From positions 1 to 64,000 of the forward strand of contig JAECUM010001813.1 of assembly GCA_016617855.1 (NCBI GenBank): a stretch of 64,000 nt of DNA, written 5' to 3'. The translations under genes were made by a program, and so were the position numbers. The stretch is from Megalonaias nervosa (taxonomy: Eukaryota; Mollusca; Bivalvia; Unionida; Unionidae). Position 1 is the first letter of the stretch. Each line of letters begins with the position of its first letter. The notes under the pieces were generated by a model. That model was not told the origin of the DNA and did not search any database. It worked only from the letters and a program-made list of their open reading frames with translations. Of the stretch, positions 26,030 to 35,660 are shown one piece after another.

Positions 26030-26898
26030 TTACAAGTTGCTAGAGAATCTTTTTCGAAAATGGAGTTTCGCTGTAACTTTTCCTTTTGAGAATGGAATAT
26101 TTTGTCCCAGATCTCCTTTTATACCAATGTTGACATTGTCAAAATATGACTTATTGACAGGCAAATAACAAGGATGTACAAATTTGTGGTGAACTTGATA
26201 GGTGTTTCCACCTTCCACGTAAGCAGCCACGGCAGAATTCACTTTGAAAGGAATGACTCACAGTAATGGTGTGGCTGTGTGTCCCACCATGTTATACTCC
26301 ACCACATCTGAGTACACAAAGATCAAATTCATTCCTTCGTTCAATCCAACAGGGTGACGAAAATACTTGTAAAATCGGTCATTATTATTGATGTCTGCAG
26401 AATTAGGAGCTTTTTTGAGGTCTCCACCTAAAATATCCAACACTTCATGAGAAAAAGTGATGGACAACATTTTGGCATCCGAAAATCTCATCAGCAAGCG
26501 ATGAGCTATTTTATGGTACTGGATGGAGACACTTATCATTTTGTCCAGGGTTTTGCCAAATTGATTGTTGAAAATACTGGCAATCATTTCCACCCAATGT
26601 TGAGTGCTAAAATAATAGCCTGCAGGAATTCTCATGCTATAGATGTTCAATGCTTGATTGGGTGGTGATGGTCTTTCGCATTCATAAAAACCAGGATCAT
26701 TGGCATCCAAGTGTTGTTGCACTTGTTGTTCAGGATCTGCATGTTAAACTTCATTTGATTTCCACTGACATATTGGGCTTGTGTGGGATGAATGATTTCA
26801 ACCAAAGCCACTTCCCAATGCACTTAGTGATTCAGTTGGATGGCCTGAGGTAATTTGGCTGTGAAACGGCATAAGGTATTGTGGGGAAGCACATCCAT
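26030..26898 (-). pseudogene. Polinton A minor capsid (penton-like) protein
   Basis: The N-terminal block is PHNTLCRFTAKLPQAI, then HWEVALVEIIHP, the usual start of Polinton minor capsid proteins. The middle has RIPAGYYFS and FSHEVLDILGG. The C-terminal block has YVPV-like CYLPVNKSYFDNVNIGIKGD and then VTAKLHFRKR, the conserved single jelly-roll end. Breaks: a TAA near 26827, a frameshift near 26735 and a TGA near 26255. It lies between the integrase/membrane ORF and the pVI-like gene. The start is set at the ATG at 26898, but the open frame extends slightly upstream. Confidence 0.85.
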
Positions 26899-26917
26899 GT
26901 AACTCCACTGGGTAAAG

Positions 26918-27223
26918 TTAGGTAAAATTGTTTATGCATAATTTGAAAGTTCTCCTTTCTGAGGAGTCACTCGAGGTCAAAGGAGTGTCCAAAAGAGGGT
27001 TGTTGTTGCTACTGTTTGGAGGGTGACTGGCATTGGCCGCAAGGCTCCCGTTGTTACTGCCAGTAGAATGTTTCAGGGGAGGATTGGGTAGAAGGTACAC
27101 AATGCAACTGCTCAGTAAAATGGTCCACAATTATTTGTCTTCTTGTTGCAAACTCAAACTGGCAATGGTGGCACTGATGACACAATATACCACCAAGATT
27201 TGGCAGAAAAAGACGATTTGCAT
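26918..27223 (-). pseudogene. Small membrane-type ORF between integrase and minor capsid
   Basis: A 102-codon frame with one TAA. The first part is strongly hydrophobic (IVFFCQILVVYCVISATIA), then comes a second hydrophobic stretch ILLSSCIVYLLP, followed by a Ser/Asn/Pro-rich tail (SNNNPLLDTPLTSSDSS). It looks like one or two membrane segments with a low-complexity domain. No family recognised. Its end overlaps the minor capsid region. Confidence 0.45.
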
Positions 27224-27324
27224 TTTAGACACACGTTCTCCACACCACTCCTACAGGAGTTGCTTTTGTAGATCTTGAAGAGAAGAACTCTGTGTTGCTG
27301 AGGCTGTGTTGAACAGCATGATGG

Positions 27325-28421
27325 TCACTTCTTTTTATAGTCAATGACTTGTGAAGCATCAATCCAAGAATCAAAACTTGGAAGATATCCTTTTGAACAC
27401 GCTTTCACTTCTTTGACACTGTGTTTGCCAACTTCATGGGTTCTTCAATCAAGAATGCTTTTGTTGTCATACACAATGTCTTCTTTTTTGATCACGCATT
27501 GTAACTTGGGTAAATAGAATGTTCCTTTTAACACTTCTCCATTCATGTCTTCCAATTTGTAGATGGGAGGATGACATCCATACACTCGTCCATTGACACA
27601 AAACAGTTCGGTGGTCCAGTTTGGTAAGTAACTTTTGTCGAAAGTGCATTTGGTTTTTCCAATGCGCACCCATTCTCCTGTTGCTAAGAGTCCACTTTTC
27701 TTTGGGACAGCAGTAAGGGCCAGGCACTCAAACACGGTCACTTCGTTGTCGGGAGTCACTTCTTGGGGGACGTAACCAAGGCTTCATTGGTAAGATTGTT
27801 GTAAGCTTTGACCAGGCACAGTAAGATGTCGATGTACTTGAGGGTGTATTGATGTATAAAATATTTCCACATATGTTCTTTTAACATGCATTGAAAACAT
27901 TCCTCGATGCTGGCATTGGTTTTGAGATTCTTGGTGGTGAAAAAATGGATGTCTCTTTCCTTTAATTCTTTTTGGACAGCTTGGTTCAGAAATTTGGTGC
28001 CTTTGTCTGTTTATCATTGGAGAGGGTGATGACTGCTTTGTTTCAACACCAGTTTTAAGGCGTGCATTTGTTTTGGAAGTCAATGGCATGACCCAGGGAA
28101 ATTTGGAAATGATGTCGATGACATAAAACAAATATTTATAGCCACGATTGTAAGTGGCCAAATGAGAGACACTGGCTAAATCAGCTTGCTATTGATGGTT
28201 GATGATCTCCACTTGGGCGTGACTTCTGGAAAGTTTTCATCAAATGGGTTTGTGTAATGTGTACATGGCTTATTCCTGTAACCATCTTTGCACCATTGGT
28301 AAAAATACACTGTTCAGTTTTCGGCAATACAATACAATTTTTGAATTCCTGTGTAACCTGCTTGGTAGTCAGGATTTTAGTAAATGCTAGCTAAAATATC
28401 CTCCATCAGGTTTCTCTTCAT
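27325..28421 (-). pseudogene. Polinton A rve-family integrase
   Basis: Reads from ATG 28421. An N-terminal helical domain (ILASIY, then KLYCIAEN) precedes the DDE core: first Asp in QADLA, followed by YNRGYKYLFYVIDIISKFPW; second Asp in DKGTKFLNQAV; Glu in NASIEECF, ahead of MWKYF. A C-terminal SH3-like part follows (GEWVRIGKTKCTF, LPNWTTELF), then a chromodomain-like end (FDSWIDASQV). All three catalytic acidic codons are still visible. Breaks: TAA, TGA and TAG in the N-terminal part and before the core, two frameshifts (near 28015 and 27785) and a TGA before the chromodomain. The integrase inserts element DNA and makes 6-bp duplications in this family. Confidence 0.85.
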
Positions 28422-28990
28422 TAAGTTGCCGACTGTGCACTGATGCTACTCTTGCTTGATGAAGTGGGTTGGAAATGGCTTGGGGTGTCTGTCATGCCAC
28501 AGGAGTAAAAGTTGAGGGTGCTGACGGTGGTGGTGGTGGTGACAGTGGCAGTGGCAGTGGCAAAGGGATCACTTTTTTCTTGCTTTCTTTTTTTGCTTCT
28601 GGTCTCCCTTCTTTCTTTTTCACTTCTATCAAAGTTGGAGTCAACATCATCTTTTTAACCCAAGCTTTGAGTTCTTCTCATTAGGGAGTGGGGGGAAGGG
28701 ATCAACAAGGACACTGCAATCTTACTAGGGATGGGAGCCTCTGACAGTGTTTGAAAGACTTTTTGTGCATCTTCTTCATCTGGCATCCATGTGGCTGCAT
28801 CTATCTTGGTTGGTTGTGGTGGTGGTGACTATTGACTTTTCATCAGGGTCAATTTGGTTGTTTCATCTAAAGCTTTCTGGTGAAAGAGTTGAAGATGTTG
28901 CAAAACATGGCCATACCGTTGCAGTTTTTCCATTTCCGACAAATTGGTGCGATCCATCAATGATTGCAGTTCATGTTGTAACTGTGACAT
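28421..28990 (-). pseudogene. Coiled/disordered Polinton A ORF abutting integrase
   Basis: A 190-codon frame with only two stops (TAG, TAA). It starts with a helical segment SEMEKLQRYGHVLQHLQLF, of the type found in a short conserved Polinton protein (EK..Y..VLQ), then has a Pro/Lys-rich and Thr-rich low-complexity tail. Its stop and the integrase ATG share one base (TAATG). The opposite-strand open frames here are its shadows. Function unknown. Confidence 0.55.
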
Positions 28991-29168
28991 CTTTGGTCAG
29001 ATGAGGATTGGAGGGTAAATGTGGGGTCTGTTGTTCTTGCCAATGATGGAATTCTATCCATTGTTTGTAAGATACTAAAGTCAGCTTTCATCCTTCCATG
29101 AGATTCCAAAGTACATGTACAAGTCCTTTCCACAAAAGAGGTCCTTTTTATTTTCTTCTTCATCCTCT

Positions 29169-29560
29169 TTATCTTGGTGCACTGGCTAAAATATTTCCAA
29201 CAAAGTCATCCAAACAAAGTCCTTTGATCAAGAGCCCTATGATCCAGGGCAGAATTCCTCCACATTGCACCAAAATCATTTTCTTTTGATGGATGGGTAT
29301 TTTCTTTTTGACCATTTGGTAAAGAACATGTCGATGCTTGGCTAAGTGTTTTTTCTGGTGCTTGGACAAAGGTACCATTCCTTTCAAGATATTCAAAAAC
29401 AGCATTCACACACGGTATTGATGATGTCTTTGGGGGCTAATTGAATGAGTTGTTTTTGCATGGGTGGAGGGAATTTCGACAGTACTGATAGCACATCCCA
29501 ATGTTTCACTAAATGAGGAGGCAGTCCTTTTCTTTTCTTTCCTTTTTTGACAGAAGAGTG
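29169..29560 (-). pseudogene. Small conserved Polinton protein, paralogue 1
   Basis: Reads GLPPHLVKHWDVLSVL, then MQKQLIQLAPKDIINTVCEC, then after a frameshift near 29410 LNILKGMVPLSKHQKKHLAKH, and ends IHQKKMILVQCGGILPWI. This order (a helix, LxGxVPLxxxQKxxLxxH, then KxxLVQxGGxLP and a hydrophobic end) is a recurrent short protein of invertebrate Polintons that I know only as uncharacterised. The hydrophobic glycine end suggests a virion or membrane peptide. A second, more diverged copy lies at 29904-30380. Confidence 0.55.
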
Positions 29561-29575
29561 ATGGCTTCTTGGGGA

Positions 29576-29903
29576 TTACATCTTTTTTTCATTCAGGAGC
29601 ACAAAATATACACTGAAGTCCATTGTTTGGCATAGGTCATTTTCATACTGGAAAACATCTGCAGCTAAAGATGAAGACGATGATGTGGTTGTTGCCAATG
29701 CCAGAGAAGATGTTCCTTGACACATGGGTTTCCATTTATTCATCAAATTGGAACAGATGTGTGTCAGATCGAGTTGGGCTGGCATCACCAGCAATAGCAA
29801 AGTGGAAGAAGCTGGTACTGCTGTTGCTGCTGCTGCGGATACTGCTGGAGACACGGTCATTGAGGGTCGTGGTTTGGGAAAGTAAGGTTGTGTCCTGGCT
29901 GCA
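29576..29903 (-). pseudogene. Hypothetical ORF between the two paralogues
   Basis: Part of a 153-codon open frame (to 30037) whose right end overlaps paralogue 2 in another frame. It is Ala/Ser/Val-rich (PAVSAAAATAVPASS) and then has a less biased end with QYENDLCQTMDFSVYFVL. No family recognised. It may be the linker and C-terminal part of a neighbour shifted out of frame. Confidence 0.35.
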
Positions 29904-30380
29904 CTACCTCTCTTTTGGGAAGAAGCTGTTTTTGGGGAACTTTTCTCTGGATGTGACCTGGTCTTGCAACCACTTCTTCTTGAAACAATTTTGTTTGGGG
30001 GAGGGTGTTTTCTTGGGAGTGGTGGCTGATGAGACAATAGAATCCAATTTTAAGAGGGAGCGAATGATGATACCTTCTTGAGAACTGCTACCTAAAGGTT
30101 TCAAAATAATATGTATTTTGGTTTGAGTGTCGATTCTGGGATCTGCCAGTTGCGACAAGGCTACTTTATGTTTGTCAAAAAAGCATTTGGTTTGATGAGG
30201 AATGTGAATGATGCCCTGAAGTAATTGACATGCTGTCAACGTAAATCATCATAAGACTTCTTTGAGACTGGCTTCTAAGACATGAGGATGCACTTGTGGA
30301 TTTTTTCGCGGTTGATGCCATACAGGGCACAAATCAGTTTGGCTGAAAGATGAGATTGAAGGGACATCATGTTGACCATT
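29904..30380 (-). pseudogene. Small conserved Polinton protein, paralogue 2
   Basis: VHPHVLEASLKEVL, then two adjacent TGA codons, then LTACQLLQGIIHIPHQTKCF, FDKHKVALSQLADPRID, KIHIILKPLGSSSQEG and a basic tail. It aligns with paralogue 1 at LLxGxxxIxxxQK, KHxxxLxxL and KxxIIL..G. The upstream part (from 30380, LQSHLSAKLICALYG) is in another frame, so a frameshift near 30300 is likely. Function unknown. Confidence 0.5.
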
Positions 30381-31017
30381 TGTGAGACAGGTCCTCTGTC
30401 TTGGCACCAGTCATGAACAGATGGGTATGAAATTGCAAATAATCCAGTGTGGTGGGTTCTAAGTCGACGAGTAAATAGGCATGAGGTGTTTGAATGGCAT
30501 CGCCATATGCATACGTCAGCCAAGGAGTTCCTAATTGTTTGGCTAACGCTTGCACTTGTGATTTATCTCTGAGACTTCTAAACAACACCACATAATGAGC
30601 ATTGAGACTGATGGTGTGATGAGCTTTACTTTGAAGTAAATTTTGGGTGATGTAAATGACATTGGCATTACGATGATGCCCATTGTGTGTAAACCAAAGT
30701 TTAATTTTTTCTTCGTCTTCTCCTAACATGTCGTATTTGTGAGGAATGCCTTCTACAAAGATGATGGGTTCTCCTTGGCTTTCTTGAAGGAGACTGTAAG
30801 TCGATTGCCACTCTTTGTAACACCACATGAGGTGTTGTGGTAGATGATCGATCAAATGAGTTTTGTGCTCGATCAAACGTTTGACAAATTTGGTTTTGCC
30901 AGAACCACTTGAAACTGCAAACAGCATGTTAAAGGGATGGCGAAGATACAAGGCCTCCGAACTGGAACAATCTTAACTTTTCATTGATGACTTTGAAGAA
31001 GAGGAAGATGTAGCCAT
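30367..31017 (-). pseudogene. Polinton A DNA-packaging ATPase (FtsK/HerA type)
   Basis: A 217-codon frame with a single TAA at codon 15 between ATG 31017 and the conserved part. FNMLFAVSSGSGKTKFV is the Walker A region, where Val replaces the usual first Gly. EPIIFVEGI is the Walker B region and lacks the usual acidic pair. Downstream blocks are NANVIYITQNLL, TISLNAHYVVLFRSLRDKSQ and HAYLLVDLEP, diagnostic of Polinton packaging ATPases. The protein drives genome packaging into capsids. The remainder is intact to the stop. Confidence 0.9.
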
Positions 31018-31241
31018 AGCAAAGGTGTTCACAATTTTGAAAATAACACAGACAAGGCAAGAGAGCTTATTCTTTTTCAGAAAACGTTTATTCAAAAATT
31101 TAAAATTGGAGATAAAATACAAAAACACATAAGAGCCAGATGGTTAAATACATCACCATAATAGACATCAAAATGATCAAAATGGAATAAAAACAAGTCA
31201 CTGTATAACATTTTTGAGAAAAGTGAGGTGTCCTAGAATTT

Positions 31242-31778
31242 CTATGAACACTCTGTAATGTTCTTGGAGATTCTACATGTTCTGCTGTTGTGAATTTGGT
31301 TTTCCTCCATGTAGGGTTCTTCTGGTACTGTGGTTAACATGGGTTTAATGTTTTCACGGAATGTTTTAACTCATTCACAGAAATCTTTGGCATAGTGAGC
31401 CACTTCTTTTGTCCAAGCATTCAAACCAAGACTTTTCCAGTCTCTCACATCTTTCCACTGAGGGTGTAGGTCACAATCTATACACACTTCGTAAGCATCC
31501 CGAGTGGCTGAAGTTTTATGAATCTTTCTTTTCCTTAGAGGTAGAGAAATTTGGAGATGAAAGTGCATTGCTTTTAATAGAATGAGTCTCTCATGCTCAT
31601 TTCAAGGAGACACCATAATGTCTTTGTAGGTACTGTTCGTAATAGTCCACAAGGAATCTGATGGTAAACGAAATCCTAGAAATGTTGTCACTAGCACACA
31701 CACCACATACTGTCCAAAATTCAAAGGAAACAGTTCTTCTAAATGATCAGAAAAGTGATGTCAGATTTTCCCCTTCAT
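31242..31778 (-). pseudogene. Unknown Polinton A ORF broken only by TGA codons
   Basis: One 179-codon frame runs from ATG 31778 to TAG 31242 with three internal TGA codons and no frameshift. It includes a hydrophobic, Val-rich segment (FGQYVVCVLVTTFLGF) and then AYEVCIDCDLHPQWKDVRDW, with a CxxC pair. No family recognised. It is upstream of and in the same direction as the ATPase, about 225 bases away, so it probably belongs to element A. Confidence 0.5.
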
Positions 31779-31859
31779 GGTTTTAGTGGCAGTTGGCTTG
31801 CTAACAAAACGAAAACAATTTTAACATCTATCGATGTCCACGTCAGTACTAATGTTAAT

Positions 31860-31955
31860 GTTCAGCACGAAATAGAAGACATCGACGTGAGTTTATAGGG
31901 ACGCATATTAGAAGATTCAAGGATTGTGAAGGACTGGTTCTTTGCCGAGAAAGAG
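31860..31955 (+). CDS. Candidate non-coding first exon of a small spliced gene
   Basis: Ends at a strong donor (GAAAGAG then GTAAGT). No long open frame enters it, so it would be 5' untranslated. Its start is unknown; 31860 is nominal. It is linked to the exon at 32663 only by splice-site quality and spacing. Confidence 0.3.
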
Positions 31956-32662
31956 GTAAGTTACGTTTGCTCATTTCTTTTTACAATTTTCACATATCAC
32001 ATGGAATGATCAAAGTGGATAGCCTGAATCATTGACATTATAAGTGTAAGCATAAATTTGGTCATTTAAAAATAAGCCAAGGTTTTGCTTCAGCTTTTAC
32101 TTAGAGATATAATTCAACCTCTTGTTGCTAAAAATGATATCTACACCACACGATCATCAAATATTACTCAACCTCCTTTGTGTTGAACAACACTGTCTCA
32201 AAACTTATTTATGCCTTCCACAATTCAACTGTGCAACCATGCCTGCCTGTCTGCCCCCACCCAATAATTCTGCGGACGCCTTAGTGAGGAGCACTTGCAT
32301 TACTGATTGTAACAATTAGTAACCTAGCCACTCTGAATTTTAAATCCTATCTAAATTTAGATAAACATAAATGTTCTTTGTATTATTTTATTGCTGATTG
32401 GGTGGAGCAAGTTCAGCATACGCGATTGAGAACCAAATCCAGTAGCTTAATTCATGATTTTATTCCTAAAAGTCATTTGCCCTGTCTGTCAAGTCTCTTG
32501 ATTGGTAGATTTAAAATAAAGATTTAATTGGATAAGGATTACAGCTTTTCTTATACTAGGACTTTTTTGCCAACCAAATCTTTTTCCATTTCAGTGCATT
32601 CTTTCTATTCTGCATAGATAAAAAATGATCAATTATACTAATCTCTTATGTTCTTTTCACAG

Positions 32663-32808
32663 ATTAAACTTATTGAAGGTCGCAAAATTTTAATCAACAC
32701 AATAAAGTTAGCAATCATTTGAAAGAAGTGCAAAACACTAACAGCAACAGGAAGAAGTCAGACAAAACCCCATTGCCATGCCAGAGGAAATTCCGACTCC
32801 AATAAAGG
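32663..32808 (+). CDS. Candidate small host gene, exon with start codon
   Basis: Acceptor TTCTTTTCACAG, donor GTATGT. The ATG at 32778 (context TTGCCATGC) opens MPEEIPTPIK and leaves in phase 1. It joins exons 33144-33170 and 34963-35096 without a stop to give a protein of about 62 residues. I do not recognise the product. It lies between Polintons A and B in the same orientation as the MCMDC2-like gene, so it would be a nested gene. Confidence 0.4.
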
Positions 32809-33143
32809 GTATGTATAAGATGCTTCAAATTTGTTGATGTAATACACATGATACATGTGCATTTCAGTCTCTAAAATTTGACCCTCAATAAGTTTTTTTT
32901 TTAAAAAATATAAAAATTGGAAACCAGATTTTGAATTTCTTTATATATTGCAAATGTACATATTTTTGGAAAAATGTATCCTAAACGTTTAGGAGAAATC
33001 TCCCTGAGGACTGTTCTAGAAGTTGAAATGTCAGAATTTTGGGAAATTTCTACCGGGTACCCATCAATCCTAATGATCAGTTACCAGGGTACATGATCAA
33101 AAGAAAATTGTATTAAATGAGAACCTGAACTGCTTTGTTGTAG

Positions 33144-33170
33144 GTTCACATGTGCCAACCCCGAAAAGAG
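33144..33170 (+). CDS. Candidate small host gene, 27-base exon
   Basis: Acceptor TTTGTTGTAG, donor GTGTAAG; phase 1 in and out. It encodes SHVPTPKR, which echoes the EIPTPIK of the preceding exon, so the two may be a short duplicated motif. Confidence 0.4.
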
Positions 33171-34699
33171 GTGTAAGCGTAATTATTACTAATATATGTG
33201 GGGGAAAAGCATAATTTGAGCATAAAAAGATTATATATTACATGCCATAATTACAGAAAACAGTATGAAAAACATACATTTAATTTTGCTACTTGCCTGG
33301 ATCTGCAGTTAAAATTTTTGTCACAAATCAGCTAAATTCATGTGAATTGGTAGTAAGGACGAGAATGGACACAAAAGAAATTGATAAATTATTTATGCAT
33401 AACACTCACTCTGACTAGTCTACATGTCTGCAGTAACTTTCGTGAATAGTTGTAAAGTCCACAATGATGATTGTTGTGTTATCTTTGACCTGTCGTGGTT
33501 CATCCCATAACGACGGTCCGGTGCAACATGTTTTTAAGTTTAACAAAATCCCTCTTCTCTAACATTTTTCAGTCATATAACATTCATCAGTCACATCGAT
33601 ATATCCCGGGTGGTTTTTTTGTGTGGTTTTTTGGGGGTTTTTTTTATGATATCTGGTGCCATTTATTTTCAATTTAGGCTAGTCTGCTATGTGTGTAGTA
33701 TCATAATAGAATGAAACTAGGGCAAGTAGTTTCACATTAAAGAACCCGTCTGTTTTTTGGGAACTGTTTGATATAAATTCATGCAGAAGCTACCACATTT
33801 ACACATGTGGTGAATTTTTATTTGATTTTTTTTCAATGTTATTAAATAACAGGTTTTTTCCTTTATATTTAAATATTTCAGTGAAAAATTTCAGTCTGTA
33901 TAGTTGTCCATTTTGTTCATTTTTTCCTAACATGGTATAAGAAGTGCATGTTACGGTAGACACCGTTTTGTGTTGCCTTTGCCATGACAAAAATATGTGT
34001 TGGGTTTCCCACTAATAAAATGGGTCCAGTAAATCAACATGTAAACAGCGACCCTGACTTGAACAGCTAACACTCGCTCCAGGGCCACAAACTGGAGGCA
34101 AAAATGGCATTAGTTAAACCAGACATTTATATTGTGCTTTCTTTTATTTGAATTGTAGTATTTATTTAAATTTTATTTTGTCAAATATTTTTTAATCAGT
34201 ACTTACTATCGCAGTTGACAAAAGGTATTGACCCAGTTATTGTCATCAGGATCTTGAAACAAGAGTGTTTAAGTCGTGAGAAAATTGCCGCACGAACCAT
34301 GGACAGGCACGAAGTTAGGATGGTAGAGCTTGAAATATCAGCGTTGATTCTTAAATAGGTCGCGCGAGAAAGGATTGTACTATTGTATTATTATATTATT
34401 GTATTATTATATAGTACATGTATGACAAGTAAATTGTAAGCAACTATACGAGCCCAAGATGATGAATAAATGCGTACATGACACGAGCCTTGAACTGTAA
34501 TCATTAGTCTGTCTCGATCTGAATTTGGAAAATTTTTTTTTACTGGTACCCGGTTGTTCGTTTTACTACCGGGTTATTATCACCAGGAGAGTACCCAGGT
34601 ACCCATTGGCATCTTTATCCAGAAGTAGTCAAATTTGGAATATGCAATGTGACTCACAGGTATCTCATCAGTAGTGCAGTTTATATGTTTGCTACTGAA

Positions 34700-34870
34700 C
34701 TATGGTAGCTCTATTGTTAGAGCAATTAGACTTGTAGTCCATGGGTTGCATTTTCAAGCTGGGTCAACTGCTTAAGTGTGACCTTGGAAAGACGGTTGGT
34801 TCCTAGTTTCACAGTGTGAGGTAGACGCATATAATCCAAACAACAGTAATGTATTTTGCCTTTACCTTGT
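34700..34870 (+). repeat. Possible tRNA-derived SINE
   Basis: GGTAGCTCTATTGTTAGAGCA resembles an A-box region, and GGGTTGCATTTTCAAGCTGGG a degraded B-box region. There is no second copy in the window, so this is tentative. Confidence 0.3.
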
Positions 34871-34962
34871 CAAATGAATCTTCAAAAACCCACCTTACAG
34901 AATGTCTCAAATGCAGTGATCAGAAAAAAAATGTGTACCAACTTTTTTCATTTCCATTTCAG

Positions 34963-35096
34963 GTTTCATTTTTCAACAGTTCAAAACAGAACCTGCTAAC
35001 CTAGAGTCAGTGGTCAACAGGAAGTGCATCGATTCAAAAGAGAACAATCGAAGTGAAAATGTTGTTGCAGACTGGCATATGAACGCGTATACATGA
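34963..35096 (+). CDS. Candidate small host gene, last coding exon
   Basis: Acceptor TTTCCATTTCAG. Entering in phase 1 it reads GFIFQQFKTEPANLESVV, continues with polar residues and ends HMNAYT at TGA 35094-35096. The open frame exactly spans from the acceptor to the stop. An AATAAA polyadenylation signal follows at 35408. Function unknown. Confidence 0.45.
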
Positions 35097-35407
35097 TGAA
35101 ATGCAGAAGCACTAATGTTAATTAAATATTTTGTTTGCTTTGAATCTTCTGGAACAGTAAAGAATGATCTTCATGTGAAGCAAATTTTCTGCAGTATCTT
35201 TCATTATGACCTTAAAGATTGTAGAATGAATGTGATGTATTAAATATAACATACATACATACATGCATACATACATGCACCAGTTGTCATTTTTCTCATG
35301 TGAGAAACCTTATTAAAAGATAAATAATTGCACTCAAATATGCTTATGATTACTAGATTTGAATATGATCTTATTCTGTTTAATTCTTGTAAAAGATGTA
35401 TGTATTC

Positions 35408-35413
35408 AATAAA
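35408..35413 (+). promoter_or_regulatory. Candidate polyadenylation signal
   Basis: AATAAA about 310 bases after the stop of the candidate small gene. Confidence 0.4.
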
Positions 35414-35450
35414 AACTAAATACTATATGGTTGTATTTTGTTGTTTTTGC

Positions 35451-35660
35451 CCATGTGAGCAAGATGTCGCTCATGTGAGCAAAATCTTGCTCATGTGAGC
35501 AAGATACTGCTCACATGAGCAGACTTGCTTATGTTACCAAGATCTTGCTCATAAACTTCACATGAGCAGACTTGCTCACGTGAGCAAGATCTTGCTCATA
35601 AGCATGCCATTTTCACATGAGCAGACTTGCTCATGTGAGCAAGATCTTGCTCATGTTAAC
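35451..35660. repeat. Palindromic repeat array (GCTCATGTGAGCA / GAGCAAGATCTTGCTC)
   Basis: About ten copies of CTCATGTGAGCA or its complement alternate with the perfect 16-base palindrome GAGCAAGATCTTGCTC and with ACATGAGCAGACTTGCTC. The array can fold into several nested hairpins. A stray CTCACATGAG occurs at about 35700. Confidence 0.85.

Larger units (their letters stand above)
23822..31778 (-). mobile_element. Maverick/Polinton relic A
   Basis: A minus-strand block of virus-like genes. In reading order they are an unknown 179-codon ORF, a packaging ATPase, small paralogues, a coiled/disordered ORF, rve integrase, a small membrane ORF, minor capsid, a pVI-like protein, major capsid and an unknown ORF. 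The combination of rve integrase, packaging ATPase and two capsid proteins defines Polintons/adintoviruses. No polymerase or protease was found and no terminal repeats were located. Nearly every gene is interrupted, so this is an old, probably truncated copy. It lies in an intron of the MCMDC2-like gene, antisense to it. Confidence 0.85.

Noticed and set aside
29623..30081. Plus-strand 152-residue open frame
   Set aside because: It is the complement of the minus-strand Polinton A proteins and has no recognisable motif.
22829..31960. Terminal inverted repeats for element A
   Set aside because: I compared the flanks by eye and found no convincing inverted match, so no ends were called.
35451..35660. 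CRISPR-like array
   Set aside because: There are no unique spacers of constant length; the units are palindromes placed irregularly in a eukaryotic genome.
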